Source: Polyangium fumosum (lineage in GTDB: Bacteria; Myxococcota_A; Polyangia; Polyangiales; Polyangiaceae). From it: 55,579 nucleotides of DNA. The DNA lies in NCBI RefSeq assembly GCF_005144585.1, contig NZ_SSMQ01000084.1, positions 1 to 55,579 of the forward strand, in the 5' to 3' direction. Shown here in pieces: positions 39,327-46,986 of the stretch. The notes under the pieces are model-generated. The model had not been told where the DNA came from and did no database searches. It worked only from the letters and a program-made list of their open reading frames with translations. Each line of letters opens with the position of its first letter. Position 1 is the first letter of the stretch. The position numbers were made by a program, and so were the translations under genes.

Positions 39327-40550
39327 TCAGACGTTTTCGAACAAAGCCGCGATCCCTTGCCCCACGCCGATGCAGAGCGACGCGAGGCCGAGCTTCTTCT
39401 CGCGCGCCTTCATCGCATGCACGAGCGTGCACGCAATCCGCGCGCCCGACGAGCCGATCGGGTGGCCGAGCGCGATGGCGCCGCCGTTCACGTTGACGCG
39501 CGCGGGGTCGAGCTCGAGCGCGCGCACGCACGCGAGCGACTGCGCCGCGAACGCCTCGTTCAGCTCGACGAGGTCCACGTCGGAGGCCTGAAGCCCCGCC
39601 CGGCTGAGCAACTTTCGGACGGCGGGGATCGGCCCCTCGCCCATGAAGCTCGGATCCACGCCGGCCGTCTGGCTGCCGAGCACGCGCGCGAGCGGCGTCA
39701 CGCCCATCGCCGCCACGACCTCGGCCGACGCGAGCAAGAGCCCCGACGCGCCGTCGTTGATCGGCGACGAGTTGCCCGCCGTCACGCTGCCGCCCTTCTT
39801 GAACACCGCCGGGAGCTTCGCGAGCGCGTCGAGCGTCGTGCCTTCGCGCACGGACTCGTCGCGGTCGAAGAGCACGGGCTCGCCCTTCTTTTGCGGGATC
39901 GGCACGGGCACGACCTCGGCCGCGAAGGCCCCGCTCTTCCACGCCTCGGCTGCCCGGCGCTGCGACTCCACCGCGAAGCGATCCTGATCCTCGCGCGAAA
40001 TCCCGTACTTCTCGGCCACGTTTTCGGCCGTCTCGCCCATCGAGATCAGCGGGAAGCGCGCCTTCATCCGCGGGTTCTCGTACCGCCAGCCGAGCGTCGT
40101 GTCGTAGACCGGCGGCGGCGTGCGATCGAAGGCGCTCGCCTGCTTCGGCATCGAGAACGGCGCGCGCGTCATGCTCTCGACCCCGCCCGCGATCACGCAC
40201 GACGCCTCGCCCACCGCGATCATCCGCGCCGCGTCCGCGACCGCCTCCAGGCCCGAGCCGCAGAGCCGGTTCACCGTCACGGCCGGCACCTCGTAGGGCA
40301 AGCCCGCGATGAGCAGCGCCATGCGCGCCACGTTCCGGTTGTCCTCCCCGGCCTGGTTCGTCGCTCCGAACACCACGTGATCGAGCCGCGCCGAGAGCGC
40401 CTCGTTGCGCTTCGCCAGCGCCGACACGACGTGCGCCGCGAGGTCGTCGGGACGCGCGCTCGCGAGCCCGCCGGCGTACCGTCCGATCGGCGTGCGCACG
40501 GCGTCGACGACGTAGACCTCGCGAGGCAAAAGAGACGGTCGCGTGCTCAT
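39327..40550 (-). CDS. Acetyl-CoA acyltransferase (thiolase)
   Basis: Thiolase of 407 residues acting in fatty-acid or aromatic degradation, or in acetoacetyl-CoA synthesis. The nucleophile Cys97 is in NRLCGSG, the His motif is [17 protein letters not shown] and the second Cys is in CIGVGQG. NEAFAAQ is also present. The start, [30 protein letters not shown], resembles PcaF-type beta-ketoadipyl-CoA thiolases, but substrate cannot be fixed from sequence alone. No partner beta-oxidation genes are in the window. Confidence 0.93.
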   Translation of the reverse strand: MSTRPSLLPREVYVVDAVRTPIGRYAGGLASARPDDLAAHVVSALAKRNEALSARLDHVVFGATNQAGEDNRNVARMALLIAGLPYEVPAVTVNRLCGSGLEAVADAARMIAVGEASCVIAGGVESMTRAPFSMPKQASAFDRTPPPVYDTTLGWRYENPRMKARFPLISMGETAENVAEKYGISREDQDRFAVESQRRAAEAWKSGAFAAEVVPVPIPQKKGEPVLFDRDESVREGTTLDALAKLPAVFKKGGSVTAGNSSPINDGASGLLLASAEVVAAMGVTPLARVLGSQTAGVDPSFMGEGPIPAVRKLLSRAGLQASDVDLVELNEAFAAQSLACVRALELDPARVNVNGGAIALGHPIGSSGARIACTLVHAMKAREKKLGLASLCIGVGQGIAALFENV

Positions 40551-40754
40551 GCGAAGGGACTCTAGTCGCAGCCCCCGAAGCCGCGCAAAGCTTCGTTTTC
40601 CTCATCGCCCGCGGCACAACACGTGATCCGTCCCGCGCCCTGGATCCTGCGGATTCGAAGCGACCCCGCGCAGGCGCAAATCCTGCGCGCGTGATGGGTA
40701 CAGGAGGAACGTCGCAGACGGACAAAGGGGCGCCGTGATCGCTCCGGCGAGGCC

Positions 40755-40779
40755 TTTTTGTCGCGTATTGCGACGAAAA
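40755..40779. promoter_or_regulatory. Palindrome upstream of the hybrid kinase
   Basis: TTTTTGTCGC (40755-40764) and GCGACGAAAA (40770-40779) form a 10-bp inverted repeat with one G-T pair around GTATT. It lies in the 290-bp divergent gap between the thiolase and the hybrid kinase, about 60 bp before the kinase start. An operator or a hairpin in the leader is possible. The rest of 40551-40840 shows no gene. Confidence 0.45.
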
Positions 40780-40840
40780 TGAAGGTACGCTCGGGAGACG
40801 TCATCGCGTGGGGGGGAGCGCCGCGCACCGACGGATTGCC

Positions 40841-43800
40841 ATGAAGAGCACCGAGCACCGAGCGCGCGAGCCCGGTCCTACCGAGGAGCAACTCGCCTTC
40901 CTGGCGCGGGCCGGCGAGCGCCTGGCGAGCTCCCTCGATTTGCGCACGACGCTGGCAAACCTGGCGCGGCTGAGCGTGCCCACGCTCTGCGATTATTGCG
41001 TCATCGACCTGCTCGAAGAAGACGGACGCCTGCACCGCGTCGAGTCCGTGCACGTCGACCCCGCCAAGGAGCACCTGCTCACGGCCCCCGCGTCGCCGCG
41101 CGAAGGCGGCCTGTGGTTCGCCGACGTCGGCCCGCGCCTGCTCGCGCGTGGCGAGCCCTTGCTCACGCCGAGCAACGACGCGGGCCCCGCCCCGCGCAGC
41201 CACCCCTTCTTGCCCGCGGCCGTCCTCGGCACGATCTCCTCGATCAACGCGCCCCTCGTCGCCTCCGGACGCACCATTGGCGTGCTCACGCTGGCCACGG
41301 CCGACTCGGGTCGACGTTACGGGAACGCCGATCTCACGATCGCCCAGGACCTCGCCCGGCGCGCCGCGCTCGCCATCGACAACGCGCGCCTGCACGCCGC
41401 CGAGCAGCGCGCCCGCGAGGCCGCCGAGCGCGCCGCGGCCCGCACCTCACGGCTCCAGGCCCTCACGTCGAGCCTCGCCGCCGCGCTCACGCCCGCGCAG
41501 GTCGCCGACGCCGTCCTGCAACAAGGCCTCGTGGCCGTCGACGCCCGCGCCGCCGCGCTCGCCCTGCGCACGCAGGACGGGAGCCTCGACGTCGTCGGCG
41601 CCCTCGGGTTCGCCCCGGGCACGCTCTCGCGCGGCGCCCGCGTCGCCGAGGCGGCTCCCGGCCCGCTCGCCGAGGCCGTGCGCCGCAAGCAGCCCCTCTG
41701 GCTCGAATCGGAGGCCGCCGTCGCCGAGGCGCGGGCCCTCGCCGAGCTCGATCCCGAGGGCCAGGACCCGCCGAAGGCCGTCGCCTGTTTGCCCCTCCTG
41801 CTCGACGACCGGGCCACGGGCGTGATCCTCTTCTCCTTCCGCGAGCCCCGCGTCATCTCCCACGAGGACCGCTCGTTCCTGCTCACGCTCGCGCGCCAGT
41901 CCTCGCAGGCCCTCGAGCGCGCGCGCCTCTACGAGGCCACCGAGCGCGCCCGCGCGGCCGCCGAGCTCGCGACGACACGCCTCGTCGCCCTCCAGCGCAT
42001 GACGGCCGCGCTCTCCGACACGATGAGCCGCATCAAGGTGGCCGAGACGATCGTCGACCACGTGCGCGACATGCTGCCGCGCTGCAAGGCCATCGTCGCG
42101 ACGGTCTCCGCCGACGGCGAGCACCTCGACCTCGTCCGCGCCATCGGCCACACGCGCGAGACGCTCGACCGGTACGACTCCACGAAGCTCGCGTTCTCCT
42201 CGCCGCTCACGGACGCCGTCCGGAGCCAGACGCCGCTCTTCTTCGACGACGACGCCTACCGCGCGCGTTACCCGCACCTCGCGAGCGGCGCGTCCGACGT
42301 GCCGTGCTGCGTCGCCGCCGTGCCCTTCATCGTCGAGGACCACGCCATCGGCGGGCTCTCGCTCCGCTACCACCGGTCGAGCCAGCACACGAGCGAGGAC
42401 AACGCCTTCATCCTGCACCTCGCCCGCACCTGCACGCAGTCGCTGGAGCGCGCCTACCTCTACGAGGCCGAGCGCAAGGCCCGCGCCGACGCCGACGTCG
42501 AGCGCAAGCGCCTCGCCCTGCTCGCCGAGGCGAGCGCCGTGCTCAACGCCTCGCTCGATTCGGCGGCCATCACGGAGTCGCTCGCGCGCGTCGCGGTGCC
42601 GAGCTTCGCGGGCTACTGCATCCTGTGCAACCTCGACGAGGAAGGCACCCCGCAGTTCGTGTACGCGCTGCACGAAGACCCCGAGATGGAAGCGCTCCTG
42701 CGCGACATGCGCGCACGTTACCCCTTCGGCAAGAGCCACCCGATCAGCGAGGCCGCGCGCACGGGCAAATCGAAGCTCCTCCGCGTGGTCGACGACGGCG
42801 CGTTCCGCGCGGTCGCCGCCGACGACGAGCACCTCGCGATCATCCGCCGCATCGGCACCACGTCGGCGATCGTCGTGCCGCTCATCGCGCGTGGCCACAC
42901 CCTCGGCGTGCTCTCGTTCGGCACCACGCGCGGCCGCTACGGCCCGTCCGACCTCGCGCTCGCCGAGGAGCTCGGCCAGCGCGCCGCCCTCGCGCTCGAC
43001 AACGCGCGCCTCTTCCACGAAGCGCAGGAGGCGAGCCGCGTGAAGGACGAGTTCCTCGGCGTCGTCTCGCACGAGCTGCGCACGCCGCTGAACGCGATCC
43101 TCGGCTGGGCGCGTATGCTCCGCACCGGCGCCGTCCGCGAGGGCAACCAGCCCCGCGCGCTCGAATCGATCGAGCGCAACGCCGTGCATCAAGCGAAGCT
43201 CATCGACGACCTGCTCGACGCCTCGCGCATCACGGCGGGCAAGCTCCGCCTCGACCCCTCGGTCCTGGAGCTCGCGCCCGTCGTCGAGACCGCCGTCCAC
43301 GCCGTCACGCCGGGCGCGACGAACCGCGAGATCTCGCTGCACACGACCTTCGACACGAACAGCGTGCCGATCTTCGGCGACCCGAGCCGGCTGCAGCAGG
43401 TCGTGTGGAACCTGCTCTCGAACGCGCTCAAGTTCACCCCGAAGGGCGGGCGCATCGACGTGCGGCTCGCGCGCACGGGCGACGAGGCGGTGCTCGTGGT
43501 CTCCGACAGCGGCCGTGGCATCCGCGCCGAGCTCTTGCCGCACATCTTCGAGCGCTTCCGTCAGGGCGACGGCACGCTCACACGCGCATCGGGTGGCCTG
43601 GGCTTGGGCCTATCGATCGTGCGTCACCTCGTCGAGGCGCACGGCGGCACCGTACGCGCCGAGAGCGACGGCCCGGACACGGGCGCGAAGTTCACGGTCA
43701 AGCTCCCGATCGCCAAGCCCCGCCCGCTCCCCGCCCCAGGCCCTCCCGCCGACGAACGCCGCGCGGAAAAACGAGCGCTCGCAGGCCTGTCGGTGCTGGT

Positions 43801-44161
43801 CGTCGACGACGAACCCGACGCGCGGGAGATCCTCTCGGAGATCCTCGACATCGCAGGCGCGACCGTGAAGACCGCGGCCGACGCCGCCGAGGCGCTGCGC
43901 ATCCTGTCGGACTTCGTACCCGACGTGCTGGTCTCGGACCTCGCGATGCCGGGGGACGACGGCCTCTCGCTCATCCGCAAGATCCGCAGCCGCACGCCGG
44001 ATCGGATCGCGACGATGCCGGCCATCGCGCTCACGGCGTACACGCGGCCGGAAGATCGCGTGCGCGCGCTGAACGCAGGGTTCCAGATGCACGTGCCGAA
44101 GCCGGTGGACCCGACGGAGCTCGTGGTGACGATCGCGAGTTTGCGGACGCTTTTGGCCTGA
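40841..44161 (+). CDS. Four-GAF hybrid sensor histidine kinase
   Basis: Soluble hybrid kinase of 1106 residues without membrane helices. Four GAF-type domains are readable in series, each beginning with a helix such as RLASSLDLRTTLANLARL or AVLNASLDSAAITESLARV and ending with an LALDNARLF-type helix: about 20-185, 200-365, 385-535 and 555-730. HisKA follows (EFLGVVSHELRTPLNAILGWARML), then HATPase (NLLSNALKFTPKGG, VSDSGRGI, GLGLGLSIVRHL). A C-terminal receiver (VLVVDDEPDAREIL, phospho-acceptor Asp in DVLVSDLAMPG, Lys in HVPKPVD) completes phosphorelay parts. An ATG was preferred over a GTG 33 bp upstream. Confidence 0.92.
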   Translation: MKSTEHRAREPGPTEEQLAFLARAGERLASSLDLRTTLANLARLSVPTLCDYCVIDLLEEDGRLHRVESVHVDPAKEHLLTAPASPREGGLWFADVGPRLLARGEPLLTPSNDAGPAPRSHPFLPAAVLGTISSINAPLVASGRTIGVLTLATADSGRRYGNADLTIAQDLARRAALAIDNARLHAAEQRAREAAERAAARTSRLQALTSSLAAALTPAQVADAVLQQGLVAVDARAAALALRTQDGSLDVVGALGFAPGTLSRGARVAEAAPGPLAEAVRRKQPLWLESEAAVAEARALAELDPEGQDPPKAVACLPLLLDDRATGVILFSFREPRVISHEDRSFLLTLARQSSQALERARLYEATERARAAAELATTRLVALQRMTAALSDTMSRIKVAETIVDHVRDMLPRCKAIVATVSADGEHLDLVRAIGHTRETLDRYDSTKLAFSSPLTDAVRSQTPLFFDDDAYRARYPHLASGASDVPCCVAAVPFIVEDHAIGGLSLRYHRSSQHTSEDNAFILHLARTCTQSLERAYLYEAERKARADADVERKRLALLAEASAVLNASLDSAAITESLARVAVPSFAGYCILCNLDEEGTPQFVYALHEDPEMEALLRDMRARYPFGKSHPISEAARTGKSKLLRVVDDGAFRAVAADDEHLAIIRRIGTTSAIVVPLIARGHTLGVLSFGTTRGRYGPSDLALAEELGQRAALALDNARLFHEAQEASRVKDEFLGVVSHELRTPLNAILGWARMLRTGAVREGNQPRALESIERNAVHQAKLIDDLLDASRITAGKLRLDPSVLELAPVVETAVHAVTPGATNREISLHTTFDTNSVPIFGDPSRLQQVVWNLLSNALKFTPKGGRIDVRLARTGDEAVLVVSDSGRGIRAELLPHIFERFRQGDGTLTRASGGLGLGLSIVRHLVEAHGGTVRAESDGPDTGAKFTVKLPIAKPRPLPAPGPPADERRAEKRALAGLSVLVVDDEPDAREILSEILDIAGATVKTAADAAEALRILSDFVPDVLVSDLAMPGDDGLSLIRKIRSRTPDRIATMPAIALTAYTRPEDRVRALNAGFQMHVPKPVDPTELVVTIASLRTLLA

Positions 44162-44177
44162 GCACAGGCGCCGCCCT

Positions 44178-44533
44178 TTGGCGCTTCGCCAACGACCCCC
44201 CGGCCGCACCGACCGCCGCTTGGCGCTTCGCCAACGACCCCCCGGGCCACGCCGACCGCCGCTTGGCGCTTCGCCAATGACCCCCTGGGCCGCGCCGACC
44301 CCTCGTTGGCGCGTCGCCAAGCGTCTTTGGCGTCAACCGGACCGCTCTTCGGCGCGTCGCCAACGACTCCCGGGGCCACGCCGACCGCCCTTTGGCGCGT
44401 CGCCAACGCCCCCCCGGGCCACGCCGACCCCTCGTTGGCGCGTCGCCAACGCCCCCCGGGCCACGCCGACCCCTCGTTGGCGCGCCGCCAAGCGTCTTCG
44501 GCGTCACGCGGACCGCTCTTCGGCGCTTCGCCG
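44178..44533. repeat. Tandem array of nine palindromes at 43-bp spacing
   Basis: The 15-bp palindrome TTGGCG-CKT-CGCCAA, exact or with one to three changes, begins at 44178, 44220, 44263, 44306, 44349, 44392, 44435, 44477 and about 44519. Steps are 42-43 bp throughout. Spacers of about 28 bp are near copies of each other in two versions: one with a C-run and GGGCCACGCCGACC, the other starting GCGTCTT and ending GGACCGCTC. The second version follows the palindromes at 44306 and 44477, giving a 171-bp higher-order unit. The array fills the gap between convergent kinase and cytochrome genes. Because 43 is not a multiple of three, it is not a coding repeat. Confidence 0.9.
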
Positions 44534-44589
44534 CTCCCTTTCAGGAGACGTTGGCGCGAGGCAGCGAGGTCCCCGCTGCCCCACGTTCC

Positions 44590-46341
44590 CTACTTCCCCG
44601 CCTGCTCCTGCACGAACCGCGCGAGCAGCGCCTGATCCTTCTCGGAGAGCTTCTCCTTGAACGCGGGCATATGCCCTTCGAGCTTCGGATCCATCGCGCC
44701 CTTGGGATAGGTCTTGCCGCTGCCTGGATCCTCGATCTGCGCGAGGATCCACGGCACCGAGGCCCAGCCGCGCAGCTCCGGCGCGAGCGAGTCCTCGTCG
44801 TCCGTCTTGCCGTCGAACCGATGGCAGCTCGTGCAGCGTTGCCCCACGAGCTTCTCGCCCGGCAACCCCTCGCCCTTCTTCCCTTGCGCTTGCACGGCGA
44901 GGAAGTCCGCGATCGCGTCGAGGTCGGCCGGGTTCATCGCCGTGAACGCCTTCGCTGCCTCGGGATCCGCGGGCGGCTTCGTCATGCTCGGCATCTCGCC
45001 TTTGAACGCGGTCTTGCCGAACATCATGTCGTGATCCGGCTCCTCCATCACCCGCTTCGCCCACGCCTTCGTGCCGAAGCCCGTGAGATCCGGCGCCGTG
45101 TCCTTGCCCTTCGGCGGCCCCAGATCCCCCATGCGATGGCAGCTCGCGCAGTGCTGTTCGAACAGCGCCACGCGTCGCGTCTCCGGGTGGTTGCGCAGCA
45201 TCGCGAGCGCGCCCTCCGGCGGCACGCCTTCCTGCGCCAGCTTGAGCGCCTTCGCCCCTTGCGCCTCGGCCTTCGCCACCGCCTTCCCGAACTCCGCGTC
45301 GGCCGCGTCCGTGCGCATCGACGCGAACGTCAGCACGCCCGCCGCCACCCCGAACAGGCCCACCGGCACGAGCAGCGGCAGCCGCTTCATCACGCCGCGA
45401 TCCGCCTTCTTGTCGAGCAGCGGCAAGAGCACCAGGTACCCCACCACGAGCCCTGGGATCACCACCGTCGCGATGAGCTCCAGCTTGCCCGGGAAGGGCT
45501 TTCGCATCTCGTAGAGCGCGAGGAAGTACCACTCGGGCCGCGCCGGGTAGTCGCTCGTCGGATCCGCCGGCGCGTCGAGCGGCGCGCCGTGCCGCAGATA
45601 CGTCAGCGCCCCGATCACGCCGAGCACCACCACGGCCACGATCACGTCGCGCGCCGCCTGCGTCGGGAAGTATCGATCCGACTTCACCGCGTCCGCGGGC
45701 GTCGCGAGCGCCGGCCCGTGCTTGCGCGACAGCCACAGGTGCTTCGCCGCGATCGCGCCGAGCAGGAACGGGAGCACCACCGTGTGCAGCGTGTACAGAC
45801 GCGAGAGCGTCATGTGCCCCGGCGTCCCTCCGCCGAGCAGGAGCTGCTGCAAGACGCCGCCGACCACGGGCACCGTCCCGATGATCCCCGTCTCGACACG
45901 CAGGCCCCAAAAGCCGCGTTGATCCCAGCGCAGCGGGTTGCCCGTCAGCGCCGTGACCACGACGAGCCCCACCAGCGCGAGGGCCAACCAGTACGTCAGT
46001 TCCCGCGGCTTGCGGTACGCCCCGCGCACGATCGCGTACCCCACGTGGATCACCGCGAGCACGATCGCCGCCTGCGCGCCGAACTGGTGCAGCCCGCGCA
46101 CGATCCAGCCCGCCGGCACCGCTTGCTGCAGGTACGCCACGCTCGCCCACGCCGTCGTCGCGCTCGGCGAATACACGGTCATGAGCAGCACGCCCGTCAC
46201 CGCTTCGAGCAAGAGCACGATGCCGAGCGCCGCGCCCCACGCGTACGCGAAGCGCGCGCCGCCGGGGACGGTCGCCTCCACGAACTTCCGGGTGATCGCC
46301 CGGTAGCCCGTCCGTTCGTCGAGCCAATCGCCGAGCTTCAC
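44590..46341 (-). CDS. Cytochrome b fused to a di-haem cytochrome c domain (bc complex)
   Basis: Core of a quinol-oxidising bc-type complex in the inner membrane. The cytochrome b part (about 1-340) has haem ligands in two helices: His85/His99 (LHQFGAQAAIVLAVIH) and His186/His201 (LHTVVLPFLLGAIAAKH). The 14-residue gap of the second pair is a b6f-type trait. The quinol-site motif PEWY is at 269-272. The C-terminal periplasmic part has two haem c sites, CASCH (398-402) and CTSCH (503-507). Together with the Rieske gene this replaces separate b and c subunits. GTG start with AGGAGG; it overlaps the Rieske stop by four bases. Confidence 0.9.
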   Translation of the reverse strand: MKLGDWLDERTGYRAITRKFVEATVPGGARFAYAWGAALGIVLLLEAVTGVLLMTVYSPSATTAWASVAYLQQAVPAGWIVRGLHQFGAQAAIVLAVIHVGYAIVRGAYRKPRELTYWLALALVGLVVVTALTGNPLRWDQRGFWGLRVETGIIGTVPVVGGVLQQLLLGGGTPGHMTLSRLYTLHTVVLPFLLGAIAAKHLWLSRKHGPALATPADAVKSDRYFPTQAARDVIVAVVVLGVIGALTYLRHGAPLDAPADPTSDYPARPEWYFLALYEMRKPFPGKLELIATVVIPGLVVGYLVLLPLLDKKADRGVMKRLPLLVPVGLFGVAAGVLTFASMRTDAADAEFGKAVAKAEAQGAKALKLAQEGVPPEGALAMLRNHPETRRVALFEQHCASCHRMGDLGPPKGKDTAPDLTGFGTKAWAKRVMEEPDHDMMFGKTAFKGEMPSMTKPPADPEAAKAFTAMNPADLDAIADFLAVQAQGKKGEGLPGEKLVGQRCTSCHRFDGKTDDEDSLAPELRGWASVPWILAQIEDPGSGKTYPKGAMDPKLEGHMPAFKEKLSEKDQALLARFVQEQAGK

Positions 46342-46919
46342 CCGACCTCCTTTCGCTCCGCGATCCCCTGGCGGAAGAGCTTGAAGTCCACCTCGACGTG
46401 CCCGTCCACGACGCGCACCACGAGCGGATCCATCCCGCGCGGGCTCGGCCCTGCCTCCGCCGCGCCCGCGAGCGAGAACTTCGACGTGTGGCAGGGACAC
46501 GAGAAGCTCTGCTTGTCGCCGTTCAGATCGATCGAGCAGCCGAGGTGCGGACAAACCGCGCTGAGCGCCGTCACGCTCTCGCCCTTCTTCGTCACCCAGA
46601 TCGAGCCGAGGAGCTGATCCTTCGTCACCGTGTACGCGTCACGCTCGTCGCCGACGACCACGACGCGCCGCGGCTCGCCCTCGGTCAGCTCGGCGAGGCG
46701 ACACACGCGCATCCACCGCGCCGCGCCCACGCCGCCCTCGGACGACGGGGCCAGCATGGTCGCGGCGGGGAGCACGATTGCGCCCGCGTAGGCCGCGCCG
46801 CCCAGCGCGACGAGCACCTTCAGCGCGCCACGACGGCCGCCGTCGACGCGCGAAGGTTCCTCGGGACGCTCGGCCCGCGGCGGCTCGCCGCCGAGGTCGT
46901 TTTGCATTGGCTCCGCCAT
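46338..46919 (-). CDS. Rieske [2Fe-2S] subunit of the bc complex
   Basis: Iron-sulfur subunit of 193 residues that carries electrons from quinol to the cytochrome c domain. An N-terminal transmembrane segment (ALKVLVALGGAAYAGAIVLPA) follows an Arg-rich stretch with a twin Arg (GGRRGALK). Cluster ligands are in CPHLGCS (123-129) and CPCHTSKFS (141-149). The ATG at 46919 with GGGAGAG upstream was chosen; a longer open frame continues upstream without support. The downstream cytochrome gene overlaps by four bases, so both are made from one message. Confidence 0.92.
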   Translation of the reverse strand: MAEPMQNDLGGEPPRAERPEEPSRVDGGRRGALKVLVALGGAAYAGAIVLPAATMLAPSSEGGVGAARWMRVCRLAELTEGEPRRVVVVGDERDAYTVTKDQLLGSIWVTKKGESVTALSAVCPHLGCSIDLNGDKQSFSCPCHTSKFSLAGAAEAGPSPRGMDPLVVRVVDGHVEVDFKLFRQGIAERKEVG

Positions 46920-46986
46920 CTCGTAGGCTCTCCCTCTCCGCCGCGCCCGCGCGCGGCAGAGCGAGGATACCCGAGGGGGAGGCCAC

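Noticed and set aside
44178-44533. CRISPR-like array
   Set aside because: The repeats are only 15 bp, the spacers are near copies of one another rather than unique, and no cas gene is present. A phased tandem repeat describes it better.
44178-44660. Arg/Pro-rich open frame through the 43-bp array
   Set aside because: The repeat period is not a multiple of three, so the peptide changes register at each unit, and it overlaps the end of the cytochrome gene antisense.
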